From Candidatus Aminicenantota bacterium (GTDB taxonomy: Bacteria > Acidobacteriota > Aminicenantia > UBA2199), in assembly GCA_026393835.1 (NCBI GenBank), contig JAPKZK010000110.1, positions 1 to 64,000 of the forward strand: DNA of 64,000 bases, in the 5' to 3' direction. The notes below the pieces were generated by a model. That model searched no databases and had not been told where the DNA came from. It worked only from the letters and a program-made list of their open reading frames with translations. This document shows positions 1 to 24,091 of the stretch, in pieces. The first letter of the stretch is position 1. Each line of letters starts with the position of its first letter. The position numbers and the translations under genes are program-made.

Positions 1-5100
<5,100 letters not shown>

Positions 5101-5106
<6 letters not shown>

Positions 5107-5470
5107 TTGGATGGGCTTCCGCTAGTGGAAATAAAGCGGTTAAATTATAAAAATGTGTTCATTTTACCGGGATGACTGGGTCCTATATCAGGATAAATTG
5201 GTTTTTCATGCATTCTTTCAGGCTTTAACCATACCATAAATGTTTAATTTGTAAATCGGGAATTTCCTGAACCTTTTTCACCAGGCGATGAAAATGCAAA
5301 AGCCTTATCCTTGCACGATTTAAACTTTCCCGGGCAGAGTTTTTATCGGCCTCTTTTGTCATAACAACTGTCGTTATTTCAAAAAACTATTTGCCGGGAT
5401 GGTTCTTCTATAAAGGATATCCCGGATACTCAAAACACCGGGATTTCGTCCCGGTTCATTTTTTCTCTAA
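5101..5470 (-). repeat. Duplicated NRPS leader region, copy 1
   Basis: Non-coding block upstream of the NRPS gene at 1-5106. It aligns by eye, with small indels, with about 31976-32400 upstream of the other NRPS operon. Shared stretches include CTGCCCGGGA, AAATCGT, GCTTTTGC, AAAGGTTCAG, GATTTACAAATT, AAGAATGC and GCGGAAGCC. The block carries the predicted promoter. Its far end has a hairpin (ACCGGGA, loop TTTCG, TCCCGGT, 5437-5455) followed on the plus strand by six T, which looks like a rightward terminator, although no rightward gene precedes it. Confidence 0.75.
5228..5255 (-). promoter_or_regulatory. Predicted promoter of the NRPS gene at 1-5106
   Basis: On the minus strand a TTTACA box (5250-5255) is followed after 16 bp by TATGGT (5228-5233), placing the start of transcription near 5221 and giving a leader of about 115 nt. 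The same box pair with the same spacing occurs in the paralogous leader at 32142-32169. Conservation of both boxes between duplicated leaders is the main support. Confidence 0.55.
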
Positions 5471-5487
5471 TAAGTTACAATCGCCTT

Positions 5488-5765
5488 GCCTACGGGTCGC
5501 AGACCCTTTCCTACGGGTTACAGACCCTTTCCTATGGGTTACAATCGACTTTCCTATGGGTTACAGACCCTTTCCTACGGGTTACAATCGACTTTCCTAT
5601 GGGTTACAGACCCTTTCCTACGGGTTACAATCGACTTTCCTATGGGTTACAGACCCTTTCCTATGGGTCACAGACCCATTCCTACGGCTTACAGACCCCT
5701 TCCTACGGGTCACAGCCCCTTTCCTACGGCTTACAGACCCTTTCCTATGGGTCACAGACCGGTTA
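5488..5765. repeat. Tandem array of 21/22-bp units
   Basis: About 13 units of the form CCTAYGGGTTACAGACCCTTT (21 bp), interleaved with three 22-bp units in which CAGACCC is replaced by CAATCGAC. Each 21-bp unit contains GGGT-N5-ACCC, a small inverted repeat. Plus-strand reading frames stay open through much of the array because the unit has no stop codon in those frames, so long open frames here are an effect of the repeat and not good evidence of a gene. It lies between the stop of one NRPS gene and the leader of the next. Confidence 0.9.
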
Positions 5766-5772
5766 TTTTTTT

Positions 5773-8700
5773 TTAAAAGTTGAATGCGACCTCCCGGGCC
5801 CCGGTTAATTCCTTTTCATAAACCGGGCGGCAATCGAGGTCTTTAATCTTACTTTGCGGGGCGACTGTAATATTCTCTATTAGTCTCAAATACATATCGA
5901 TCATTAATTGGATGGTCTCCTGTTCGAACAATTTCGCCGCATAAGTAATGGAAAAATTCATGCCATTATTGGTTTCCCGCCCCAGCCAGTCCTGGTCGAA
6001 TTTTGTGGTGTTTATTTCCATGGGATAGGGCTGTAATTGCAATCCCGGTATTTCCAATTTCGCCGCCCCATCGGTTCCGGTCTCGGTGATCCGTATTTCG
6101 AACATGATATCGAAGATAGGGTTGCGTCCGGTATCCCGTTGGGCGCCTACTGCTTTCTTTACCAGGCTGTCAAAGGGATAATCCTGGTTTTCATAGGCGG
6201 CCAGCGAGATTTCCTTGACTTCTTTTAAATAGTCCCGGAAGGTTTTCTCATCCGCTGGGAACGTCCGTATGGGCAGGGTATTGACAAAGAGACCGATGAT
6301 TTTTTCCAGGTCCGCATGCCCGCGGCCGGCAATGGTGGTCCCCGTGATAATATCTTCCTGTCCGCCCAGTTTGAATAACAGGATATGAAATACGGCCTTC
6401 ATCAATATTTGCAGGGTAACCCCCTCTTCCAGGGCATATTTCCTCAGCGCTTCCGCCCGGTCTTTTTCTACCTGGAAACCCAGGCCGCGGCCTTCAAAAT
6501 TTTGTACCGGCGACCTGGGATAATCATGGGGTAATTCCAGGACGGGTAATTTGCCCTCAAACCGCTTGAGCCAGTAGGCTTCCTGCCGGTTATAGGTTTC
6601 TTTGGCTTCTTGACGCTGCCGCCATTGGCAGTAATCTTTATATTGGAGTTTCAGCGGGGCCGGTTCCTGTCCTGTATAGACCCGTACGAAATCCTGTACC
6701 AATACCTGTTGGGAAATGGCGTCGGAGATGATGTGGTGTAAATCCACGATTAATATATGCGCATCTTTTTCCATTTCTACGAGTCCCACCCGCAGCAGCG
6801 GCCACCGGGATAAATCGAAGGGCCGGATGAAAGATTTATAGGGCGACCACGGGGGGTCGCCCCTACGAACGCCTAACTCCTGATCCCTGGCCCCGAATCT
6901 TTCTATTTCGAATTCGGCGTCATCATGGATTCGCTGCACCGGTTCTTCATTAACAGTGGTAAAGGACGTGCGTAAACTTTCATGCCGGCGGATTAATTTT
7001 TTAAAAGTTTGCGCTAATTTTTCTTCCCGGAGTTCGCCCTTTAGTTCTACGGGGGAAATCATATTGTATACGATACTCGCCGGGTCCATCTGTTGTAAAA
7101 TATAGAGCCGCCGCTGGGCCGGGGACAGCGCATGGTATTCTTTTTTTTCAACGGCGTCGATCCGGGTGTAACCTTCGCCTGTTTTACTTCTTGTTTTTAT
7201 GTATTCGGCCAATCCGCGGATGGTGGGGTTGCTGAAAAATTCCGGCAGCGACACTTTTGCATCGAAAGCTTTATGTATTTTCAATACCAGTGTGGTGGCT
7301 TTTAGGGAGTGGCCGCCCAGTTGGAAAAAATTGGCGTCGCTGCTTATCCTGGTTTTCTCTAATCCCAGGAGACCGGCCCATATTTCCGCGATTTTTTCTT
7401 CCACCTGTGTTTGGGGCGGGACATACTCCGACGCTTCCGTCCCCAGGTTCACCGGCTGGGGTAACGCTTTCCTGTCGATTTTCCGGCTCTGCGTCAAGGG
7501 GAATTGTTCCAACTGTATGAAAAAGGTAGGAATCATGTAATCGGGTAATTCGTCCGCTAAATATTTCCTCAATTCCGGGGCTTTTAGCGGGTTTTGGTTT
7601 TTAGCGGAGGGCGTGTAGTAAGCGGCCAGGTATTTTTCGCCGTCGTCGTTCTCCCGGGCTGTTACCACGGCTTCTTTGATCTGCTCATGTTTCAACAGCA
7701 GGTTTTCGATTTCCCCCAATTCGATCCGGTAGCCCCTGATCTTTACCTGGAAATCCTTTCGACCGAGAAATTCGATGTCGCCTTCCGGCAGCAATCGGCC
7801 CAGGTCGCCGGTCCAATATACTCTCCCCAATGCTTCATCTTCGCTGTAAGTTTTGCGCGTGGTTTCCGGGTCGCGCCAATATCCCGGGGAGAGATAATTA
7901 CTGCAAACGATGATTTCTCCTTGTTCCAATATTTCCACTTCGTTCCCTTCGGCATCCACCACCATTATTTCGGTTTCATCCAGGGGGGCGCCGATGCGCA
8001 GCCTCGTGTTGCTCATTATTTGGTCTTTCTCCCGTCGGATCATCCAGACGGAATCGATACTGGATTCGGTTTGGCCGTATACATTGACTAAGACGGAATG
8101 GGGGAAGTATTTCCCGGCGGTTGTTATTTCATGCTCACGGATGGGTTCACCGCCCAGGAGTATAAAGCGCAGGTCCGGGAATTTTTCTTCACCGCTCAGG
8201 GTGGTGCAAAAATAGCTGAATAATGAGGGCACGGAATGCCAGATGGTTATCTTTTCCTTTATTAAGAACTCCGAAAGCTTACCGCTCTCTTCCCGGTTTT
8301 TCAGGTCATAGGGATAGAGTGCGGCCCCGTTGAATAATGCGCCGTATATATCCATTACGGAAGCGTCATGGCAAAAGGAAGATAACAGGGTCATCCTATC
8401 GGAGGCAGCGATTGCGAACAAGCGCGCCCAATTCCTGATGTAATAGCAGACATTTTTGTGGGTCTGGATAACGCCTTTGGGCCGTCCGGTGGACCCGGAG
8501 GTATACATGATATAGGCAATGGCGTCGGCGGCCGCCCCGGTTCGTTCATTTTCAGCGGTAAAGGAATGGTCATTATCGATATCGATATCCAGGACAGGGA
8601 TATTATTTTCCCGGGCCAGTTTCCCGGCCAGGAGCTTATTTCTTGTATTGGTAAGGATCAACGTTGCTTCGGAATGGGACAACATGTAAGAAATTCTCTT

Positions 8701-8955
8701 TTCCGGGTAATCGATGGAGATGGGCACATAGGTTTTTCCTGCCTTGAGCGTCCCCAGTATGGCGGCAATCATGTGGGGCCCGTGTTCGAACAGGAGTCCC
8801 ACAGTACTGCCGGCGACGTCTGCCTGCTTTATTAACCGGCCCACACGGCCGGCATACCGGTCCAACTCCTCATAAGTAAAGTTCTCCTTTTCGCCTTTTA
8901 CGGCCAGGTTGCCGGGATTCTTTTTTACTTGTTCTTCAAATTGAGTAATCAACAT
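5773..8955 (-). CDS. NRPS module A-T-C
   Basis: 1060-residue single NRPS module and the last gene of the four-gene operon; its ATG lies 21 bp after the preceding stop. The A domain occupies about residues 1-510, with YTSGSTG near 155, a GQTES variant of the A5 motif, TGDLGR, GRKDFQVKIRGYR, and an A10 motif reading SRKIDR where NGKxDR is usual (lysine kept). T is near 548 (LGGHS). C starts near 615 with the active motif reading HHIISDA, so the usual Gly is Ala. The code is DAMHLGVID, unassigned. There is no thioesterase, so the terminal C domain may release or cyclise the product, or hand it to a partner (inference). At 6841-6873 a GC-rich GTAGGGGCG-family repeat is inserted in frame just before the conserved FIRPFDLS of the C domain and is translated as part of it. 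Confidence 0.95.
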   Translation of the reverse strand: MLITQFEEQVKKNPGNLAVKGEKENFTYEELDRYAGRVGRLIKQADVAGSTVGLLFEHGPHMIAAILGTLKAGKTYVPISIDYPEKRISYMLSHSEATLILTNTRNKLLAGKLARENNIPVLDIDIDNDHSFTAENERTGAAADAIAYIMYTSGSTGRPKGVIQTHKNVCYYIRNWARLFAIAASDRMTLLSSFCHDASVMDIYGALFNGAALYPYDLKNREESGKLSEFLIKEKITIWHSVPSLFSYFCTTLSGEEKFPDLRFILLGGEPIREHEITTAGKYFPHSVLVNVYGQTESSIDSVWMIRREKDQIMSNTRLRIGAPLDETEIMVVDAEGNEVEILEQGEIIVCSNYLSPGYWRDPETTRKTYSEDEALGRVYWTGDLGRLLPEGDIEFLGRKDFQVKIRGYRIELGEIENLLLKHEQIKEAVVTARENDDGEKYLAAYYTPSAKNQNPLKAPELRKYLADELPDYMIPTFFIQLEQFPLTQSRKIDRKALPQPVNLGTEASEYVPPQTQVEEKIAEIWAGLLGLEKTRISSDANFFQLGGHSLKATTLVLKIHKAFDAKVSLPEFFSNPTIRGLAEYIKTRSKTGEGYTRIDAVEKKEYHALSPAQRRLYILQQMDPASIVYNMISPVELKGELREEKLAQTFKKLIRRHESLRTSFTTVNEEPVQRIHDDAEFEIERFGARDQELGVRRGDPPWSPYKSFIRPFDLSRWPLLRVGLVEMEKDAHILIVDLHHIISDAISQQVLVQDFVRVYTGQEPAPLKLQYKDYCQWRQRQEAKETYNRQEAYWLKRFEGKLPVLELPHDYPRSPVQNFEGRGLGFQVEKDRAEALRKYALEEGVTLQILMKAVFHILLFKLGGQEDIITGTTIAGRGHADLEKIIGLFVNTLPIRTFPADEKTFRDYLKEVKEISLAAYENQDYPFDSLVKKAVGAQRDTGRNPIFDIMFEIRITETGTDGAAKLEIPGLQLQPYPMEINTTKFDQDWLGRETNNGMNFSITYAAKLFEQETIQLMIDMYLRLIENITVAPQSKIKDLDCRPVYEKELTGAREVAFNF
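6841..6873. repeat. GTAGGGGCG-family repeat inside NRPS coding sequence
   Basis: GGGCGACCACGGGGGG followed by TCGCCCCTACG. It matches, in opposite orientation, the right arm of the inverted-repeat element at 61130-61265. It is read in frame in the C domain, contributing GVRRGDPPWSP in a surface-loop position where sister C domains have unrelated residues. Confidence 0.7.
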
Positions 8956-8976
8956 TTTAATTTCTCACCCCTTTTA

Positions 8977-11900
8977 TCATTCATTTTTTTTTATACTTCG
9001 TTTCTTTTTGGTGTTCCTGTATTCTTTATAATTTTTATCGGGATAAGCGGTAAAAAAATCCGCCAGGCGAAGGTATTCGCCGTTGATATATTCGATGGAG
9101 GAAGGTAGAAACATGCTCTTCCGATAACTCCAGTCGATAATAATATTATTCATATATTCTTTCGCATACACTTCGATATCGAACTTTGCATCCTGTGTAT
9201 TTGGGATATGGCCTGTTTCAAGGGAAGTTATCCCCGGACTGGCGGGGTCCCCCGGGGTATCGAAGTTGAGCATATTAAAAGATACCGGGATTTTCGGGTA
9301 TTTTATTTTCAGCTCATCGAACACCAATTCAAGGGGATAATCCTGGTGTTGAAATATTTCCAGGGCCTCCGCCCGGATACTGTGTAAATGATCGCTGAAA
9401 GATTTATTTTCATCGACATTGGCGGTAAAGATAATGGAGTTGACAAAGAAGCCGATGATTTTTTGCAGTGGGGTGGCGGCCCTACCTGCCGCAATGATGG
9501 AGCAGACGATATCTTTTTGTCCTGAAAAGCGCGAAATCAGGATGGTATACAATGAAAACATCATCATAAAGAGGCTGGTATTTTCTTGTTGGGCCAGTTT
9601 TTTAAGTTTCCCCGTCAGTTCGGTATCGATTTGACATCGATATGCCGCGCCGCTTTTATCGTTGGGGTTATCGGTAAAATCCGCGGGTAACTCAAGTATG
9701 GGGACCCCCTGGGCCAACTTTTTTTTCCAGGCCAGGTGCGCATGTTTAACTCCTGCCGCCGCCCCGCTTCCAACTTCGGAAGCCGTATCGATAAGCTGCA
9801 ACCGTTTATTATGCCAGGCGGCATAATCTTTATATTGAACCTCCAGGGGTTCGGGTTCCACGGATTCCCCTTTCCTGTAAGCCCCATACAGGAGGGAAAA
9901 TTCTCGCCGAAGTATGTCCAATGACCAACCGTCGCTGATAATGTGGTGGATGTTATACATCAACTCAAAGCGGTCCGGGTTTAATTTTACCAGCGCGGCG
10001 CGAAAGAGGGGCGGTCGGTTCAGCTCAAAAGGCGCGGCGGCCAATTCCAGGAAAACCTGCCGCCCGGCGCTTTCTTTTTCCCGGTCGGGCAGGGTTGAAA
10101 GGTCTTTTATTTCAAAGGGCAGATGGATTTCTTTGACAATATACTGGACCGGCTCGCTGTCAACGGTGGTAAACCCGGTCCTGAAACTTTCATGGCGCTC
10201 GATGATGCGTTGAAATGTTTTTTTTATCGCCGTGGGATCGACATCATGATTAAGGCTAATGTTTCCCGGCATATGAAAGGCTGAACTGAGGGGGTCCCAC
10301 TGGTTAAAAAACCAGAGCCGTTTCTGGTTATAGGAGAGTTCATAATAATCTTTTTTTTCAATGGGTTCCAGGCCGGGAAAACTTGCTTTATCGGCTTTCC
10401 TGATGGCGTCGGCAAGTTTTTGGATGGTGGGCATTTTGAAGATATCTACCAATGGTATTACGACATGGAATGTTTTATGGATCCGCGACGCCATCAGGAT
10501 CGCTTTCAAGGAATTGCCGCCCAGCACAAAAAAATTATCAAGGGCGCCGGTCCTCTCTATTTTTAGTATTTCTTTCCATATGTCGGCCAGGGTACGCTCG
10601 ATTCCTTCCGCGGGCGCCACATATTCCATCATGGGTAGGTTTAGATTATCCGCCAACTCAGCCAGGGCTTTGCGGTCGAGTTTCCCGGTGGCCGTCAGCG
10701 GAAATTCCTCCATCCGTAAAAAGGTTCCTGGAACCATATAATCGGGTACCAGTTCTCTTAAATCGCTTGCCAGCCTGGTTTCGTCGATTTTTTCGGCCGC
10801 ATTTGCCGCCAGGTAATAAGCGGTTAAATAACTTTCACCCCCCTCGTCTTGTTTACATATCACCGCACTTTTTTTTATTCCCGGCATTTTGTCCAGTTTC
10901 CCTTCGATCTCCTGCAATTCGACGCGGTATCCCCGCACTTTCACCTGGAAGTCCTTTCGCCCCACATATTCGATGCTCCCGTCTCCCAACCTTCGGCCCA
11001 GGTCGCCGGAACGGTATACGCGGTCTTTCCCGGTCAGGGGATTTTTTACAAATACGTCATCGGTCTTCTCACGGTTATGCAAATATCCCAATGCCAGGTA
11101 ATCGCTTTTATAAACGATCTCGCCGATGCCATATCCCTGGGTTTCCCGGTCATTTTCATCCAGTAAGAGTACTTCGGTCTCAACCGCCGGGTAGCCCACG
11201 GGCACGGCCTCTTTATTTATTTCCGAGTTTTTATCGATAAAATATTGCAGCGTAACAGTGGATTCGGTGGGTCCCAGACCATTCACAAACAGGCATTCAG
11301 CGGGAAAATATTTTTTATAGGTTTCCACATCTTTCTTAAATACGGCTTCGCCCCCCAATACGATGAAACGGAGACGTTTAAAATTCTCGGCACCGCTCAA
11401 TTGATCGGTGAAATACCGGTAAACCGTGGGAATGGAATGATATACGGTAATGTCTTCGGATTCCAGCCACCGGGCTAAACGGGATAAACCGTCTTCCTTT
11501 TTGATGTCGTAAGGTAATAACGTCCCCCCATTTAGCAGCGCCCCGTAGATATCCATCTTGGCCGCATCGAATCCGTAGGAAGAAAATAATGTCAGGCGGT
11601 CGTTATTATTAAGGTGTAAGGCATTGGTATAGGTCCTGGCGAAGTGCAATACGTTGCGTTGGTTTTGCATTACGCCCTTGGGTTGTCCTGTAGAACCGGA
11701 AGTGTATAATATGTACGCCAGGTCTTTGGGATCGATGGAAATCCCGGGATTTTCCCCCGTTTCCATTTTATCGTTCTCTATCTCATCGATGTTAACGATG
11801 GCAATATTTCGATTCACACGCTCTCTTAACCGGTTGGCCAACCGATAATTGGCGTTGCCGGTAATAATAACCCGGGCATCCGAATCTTCCAGCATGTACT

Positions 11901-13290
11901 TTAACCGTTCCCCGGGGTAGCCGGGGTCCAGCGGCACATATGTTTTACCCGCCTTTAACGCGCCCATTAACCCGATTACCATGTCCGTATCGTGTCCGAA
12001 TAACAGCGCCGCGGTGGGTAAATGGGTGTTTTTATCTTTATCCGGCGCGGGTGCATAAACAACAATAGGTTCGACTATGGCGCTGCTTTCGGCGGTCGGA
12101 AGGGGTTCCAATTGTTCTCTTTTCTCCGTTCCGCAGGCGGGGCAATGGGGATCCGGAGCCACTTCGATTTCCTCCAGGAATCGCCCCTGCCACCCTTTCT
12201 CCCAATCGAAGCCCTGCCGCCCGGACAATTCTCGAAAATGGCGGTTGAAGGGATAAATCAATTGGCGATAGCCGTCGGAATCCACGATATTTTCCACTCC
12301 CCTCTGGTTGAAAAGAAAAAACTTATTGTAAGCGGGTCTTTCTTTAGCGAATCCCAGTACGATTTTAACCGCCTCGTTGACGGCAAAACCGGCGCTTAAA
12401 AACAACGCCGGCGCAGCCACGGGGTTGGGATTCTTTTGATAATTTTTCATTAATTGTTTCATCTCCGCCAGTTGCCTTAAGACATCCCGGTCATACAAAC
12501 AATGATAGCAGGGGGTATGGGGGGTGTGAAAAATAGCCGCGTAGGCATTCATATCGATCATGGAGGAGATGATGTGGGGAATCCCTTTTTGGACGGCGCA
12601 TTGGGAGAGGATAAACTTGGCTTCCACATCGTCTACGTTGTCGAAAATAATGGCGGCATTGGCCGCCAGACGGTGGATATTATCCCGCGTAATTTTTTGA
12701 GAGTAAGCGATAACCCTGACATTGGGGTTGATGCGCTGAACGGTTTGGGCGGCCGATAGGGATTTGTTCATACCGATGCGGGATTCGTCGTGGAGGACCT
12801 GGCGGTTCAGGTTTGAGAGTTCCACCTCGTCGAAATCGCAGATGATGATGGTTCCAAAACCGGCGAGGGCCAACTGCATAATAAGGGGAGAGCCGGAGCC
12901 GCCGGCGCCGGCGACCAATACCGTGGTTCTTTTTAGTTTTTCCTGGGCGTCGATTCCCCAATGATGAAGCATCATCTGGCGTTTGTACCTGGTTTTTTCA
13001 TTGGCGTTGAGACGGCGGGAATCGTCGTATTCCCGGAGTACGGCATGGGCGACGCGGTTGGCCCGGCGGTTCAAGGCATCATAGCTTAGGTGACGATCAT
13101 CGACTTTTACGGCGATTTTATCACGGTAATTACGCGCCTGCTGCTCAAAACGATTGGCAACCGATTGTTCGATATCTTCTTTTTTAAATTCGTTAAAATC
13201 ATTCGTGGGCTGAACCGTATTTCCCCCGGCAAAAGCGCTGGGCAAATCGAATAATTGGACATCTTTCATTTTCAGGGCTACTCGTTTCAT
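8977..13290 (-). CDS. NRPS A-T-C with an E1-like (ThiF/MoeB) domain inserted in the A domain
   Basis: 1437 residues. Residues 40-90 are the start of an ordinary A domain (LSYDALNRRANRV). About 92-425 are a whole ThiF/MoeB/HesA-type E1-like domain: GAGGSGS at 128-134, CDFDEVELSNLNRQ at 151-164, DNVDDVEAK near 217-225, and zinc-type Cys pairs C261/C264 and C383/C386. The A domain then resumes at AALLFGHDTDMVIG with core motifs intact (YTSGSTG near 530, GPTEST, YRSGDLGR, RKDFQVKVRGYR, GKLDRKAL). T is near 920 (LGGNS) and C near 990-1420 with HHIISDG. The code is DAMHVGGVT, unassigned. The ATG at 13290 has AGGAGG seven bases upstream, inside the end of the preceding gene, so translation is probably coupled. 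E1-like enzymes adenylate carboxyl ends, as in ThiS/MoaD activation or MccB. What this one activates is unknown. Confidence 0.95.
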   Translation of the reverse strand: MKRVALKMKDVQLFDLPSAFAGGNTVQPTNDFNEFKKEDIEQSVANRFEQQARNYRDKIAVKVDDRHLSYDALNRRANRVAHAVLREYDDSRRLNANEKTRYKRQMMLHHWGIDAQEKLKRTTVLVAGAGGSGSPLIMQLALAGFGTIIICDFDEVELSNLNRQVLHDESRIGMNKSLSAAQTVQRINPNVRVIAYSQKITRDNIHRLAANAAIIFDNVDDVEAKFILSQCAVQKGIPHIISSMIDMNAYAAIFHTPHTPCYHCLYDRDVLRQLAEMKQLMKNYQKNPNPVAAPALFLSAGFAVNEAVKIVLGFAKERPAYNKFFLFNQRGVENIVDSDGYRQLIYPFNRHFRELSGRQGFDWEKGWQGRFLEEIEVAPDPHCPACGTEKREQLEPLPTAESSAIVEPIVVYAPAPDKDKNTHLPTAALLFGHDTDMVIGLMGALKAGKTYVPLDPGYPGERLKYMLEDSDARVIITGNANYRLANRLRERVNRNIAIVNIDEIENDKMETGENPGISIDPKDLAYILYTSGSTGQPKGVMQNQRNVLHFARTYTNALHLNNNDRLTLFSSYGFDAAKMDIYGALLNGGTLLPYDIKKEDGLSRLARWLESEDITVYHSIPTVYRYFTDQLSGAENFKRLRFIVLGGEAVFKKDVETYKKYFPAECLFVNGLGPTESTVTLQYFIDKNSEINKEAVPVGYPAVETEVLLLDENDRETQGYGIGEIVYKSDYLALGYLHNREKTDDVFVKNPLTGKDRVYRSGDLGRRLGDGSIEYVGRKDFQVKVRGYRVELQEIEGKLDKMPGIKKSAVICKQDEGGESYLTAYYLAANAAEKIDETRLASDLRELVPDYMVPGTFLRMEEFPLTATGKLDRKALAELADNLNLPMMEYVAPAEGIERTLADIWKEILKIERTGALDNFFVLGGNSLKAILMASRIHKTFHVVIPLVDIFKMPTIQKLADAIRKADKASFPGLEPIEKKDYYELSYNQKRLWFFNQWDPLSSAFHMPGNISLNHDVDPTAIKKTFQRIIERHESFRTGFTTVDSEPVQYIVKEIHLPFEIKDLSTLPDREKESAGRQVFLELAAAPFELNRPPLFRAALVKLNPDRFELMYNIHHIISDGWSLDILRREFSLLYGAYRKGESVEPEPLEVQYKDYAAWHNKRLQLIDTASEVGSGAAAGVKHAHLAWKKKLAQGVPILELPADFTDNPNDKSGAAYRCQIDTELTGKLKKLAQQENTSLFMMMFSLYTILISRFSGQKDIVCSIIAAGRAATPLQKIIGFFVNSIIFTANVDENKSFSDHLHSIRAEALEIFQHQDYPLELVFDELKIKYPKIPVSFNMLNFDTPGDPASPGITSLETGHIPNTQDAKFDIEVYAKEYMNNIIIDWSYRKSMFLPSSIEYINGEYLRLADFFTAYPDKNYKEYRNTKKKRSIKKNE
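12016..13017 (-). other. Inserted E1-like (ThiF/MoeB) domain
   Basis: The part of the NRPS gene at 8977-13290 that encodes the E1-like insert. Its start (LNANEKTRYKRQMM) is where a free-standing ThiF/MoeB protein normally begins, and its end (CPACGTEK) completes the second Cys pair. A linker rich in Pro and Ala leads back to the A domain. The flanking A-domain halves join at the loop just before core A1, where sister domains have only a short turn. No ubiquitin-like ThiS/MoaD partner gene is visible nearby. Confidence 0.9.
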
Positions 13291-13293
13291 CGA

Positions 13294-24069
<10,776 letters not shown>

Positions 24070-24091
24070 CCTGGTCTCCTGGAATTTATGG

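Noticed and set aside
5437..5464. Rightward intrinsic terminator
   Set aside because: The hairpin and T run are good, but no rightward gene precedes it, and the paralogous hairpin at 32361-32379 lacks a T run. Kept as part of the duplicated leader.
5488..5765. Possible CRISPR array
   Set aside because: Units are directly adjacent with no unique spacers, and no cas genes are present. The same applies to the other three arrays.
5391..5808. Overlapping plus-strand open frames of 69-130 codons with PFLRVTD-like repeats
   Set aside because: Plus-strand frames stay open because the repeat unit lacks plus-strand stops; the 22-bp units shift frame with no penalty, which a real gene would not tolerate.
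5773..8955. A chain-releasing thioesterase or reductase at the end of the operon
   Set aside because: The C-terminus ends within a C-domain fold, with no GxSxG motif and no NAD-binding domain.
10452..11240. 262-codon plus-strand open frame antisense to an NRPS gene
   Set aside because: Proline- and arginine-rich translation with no domain, lying wholly antisense to the motif-rich A domain of 8977-13290. Many similar shadows exist across the NRPS genes.
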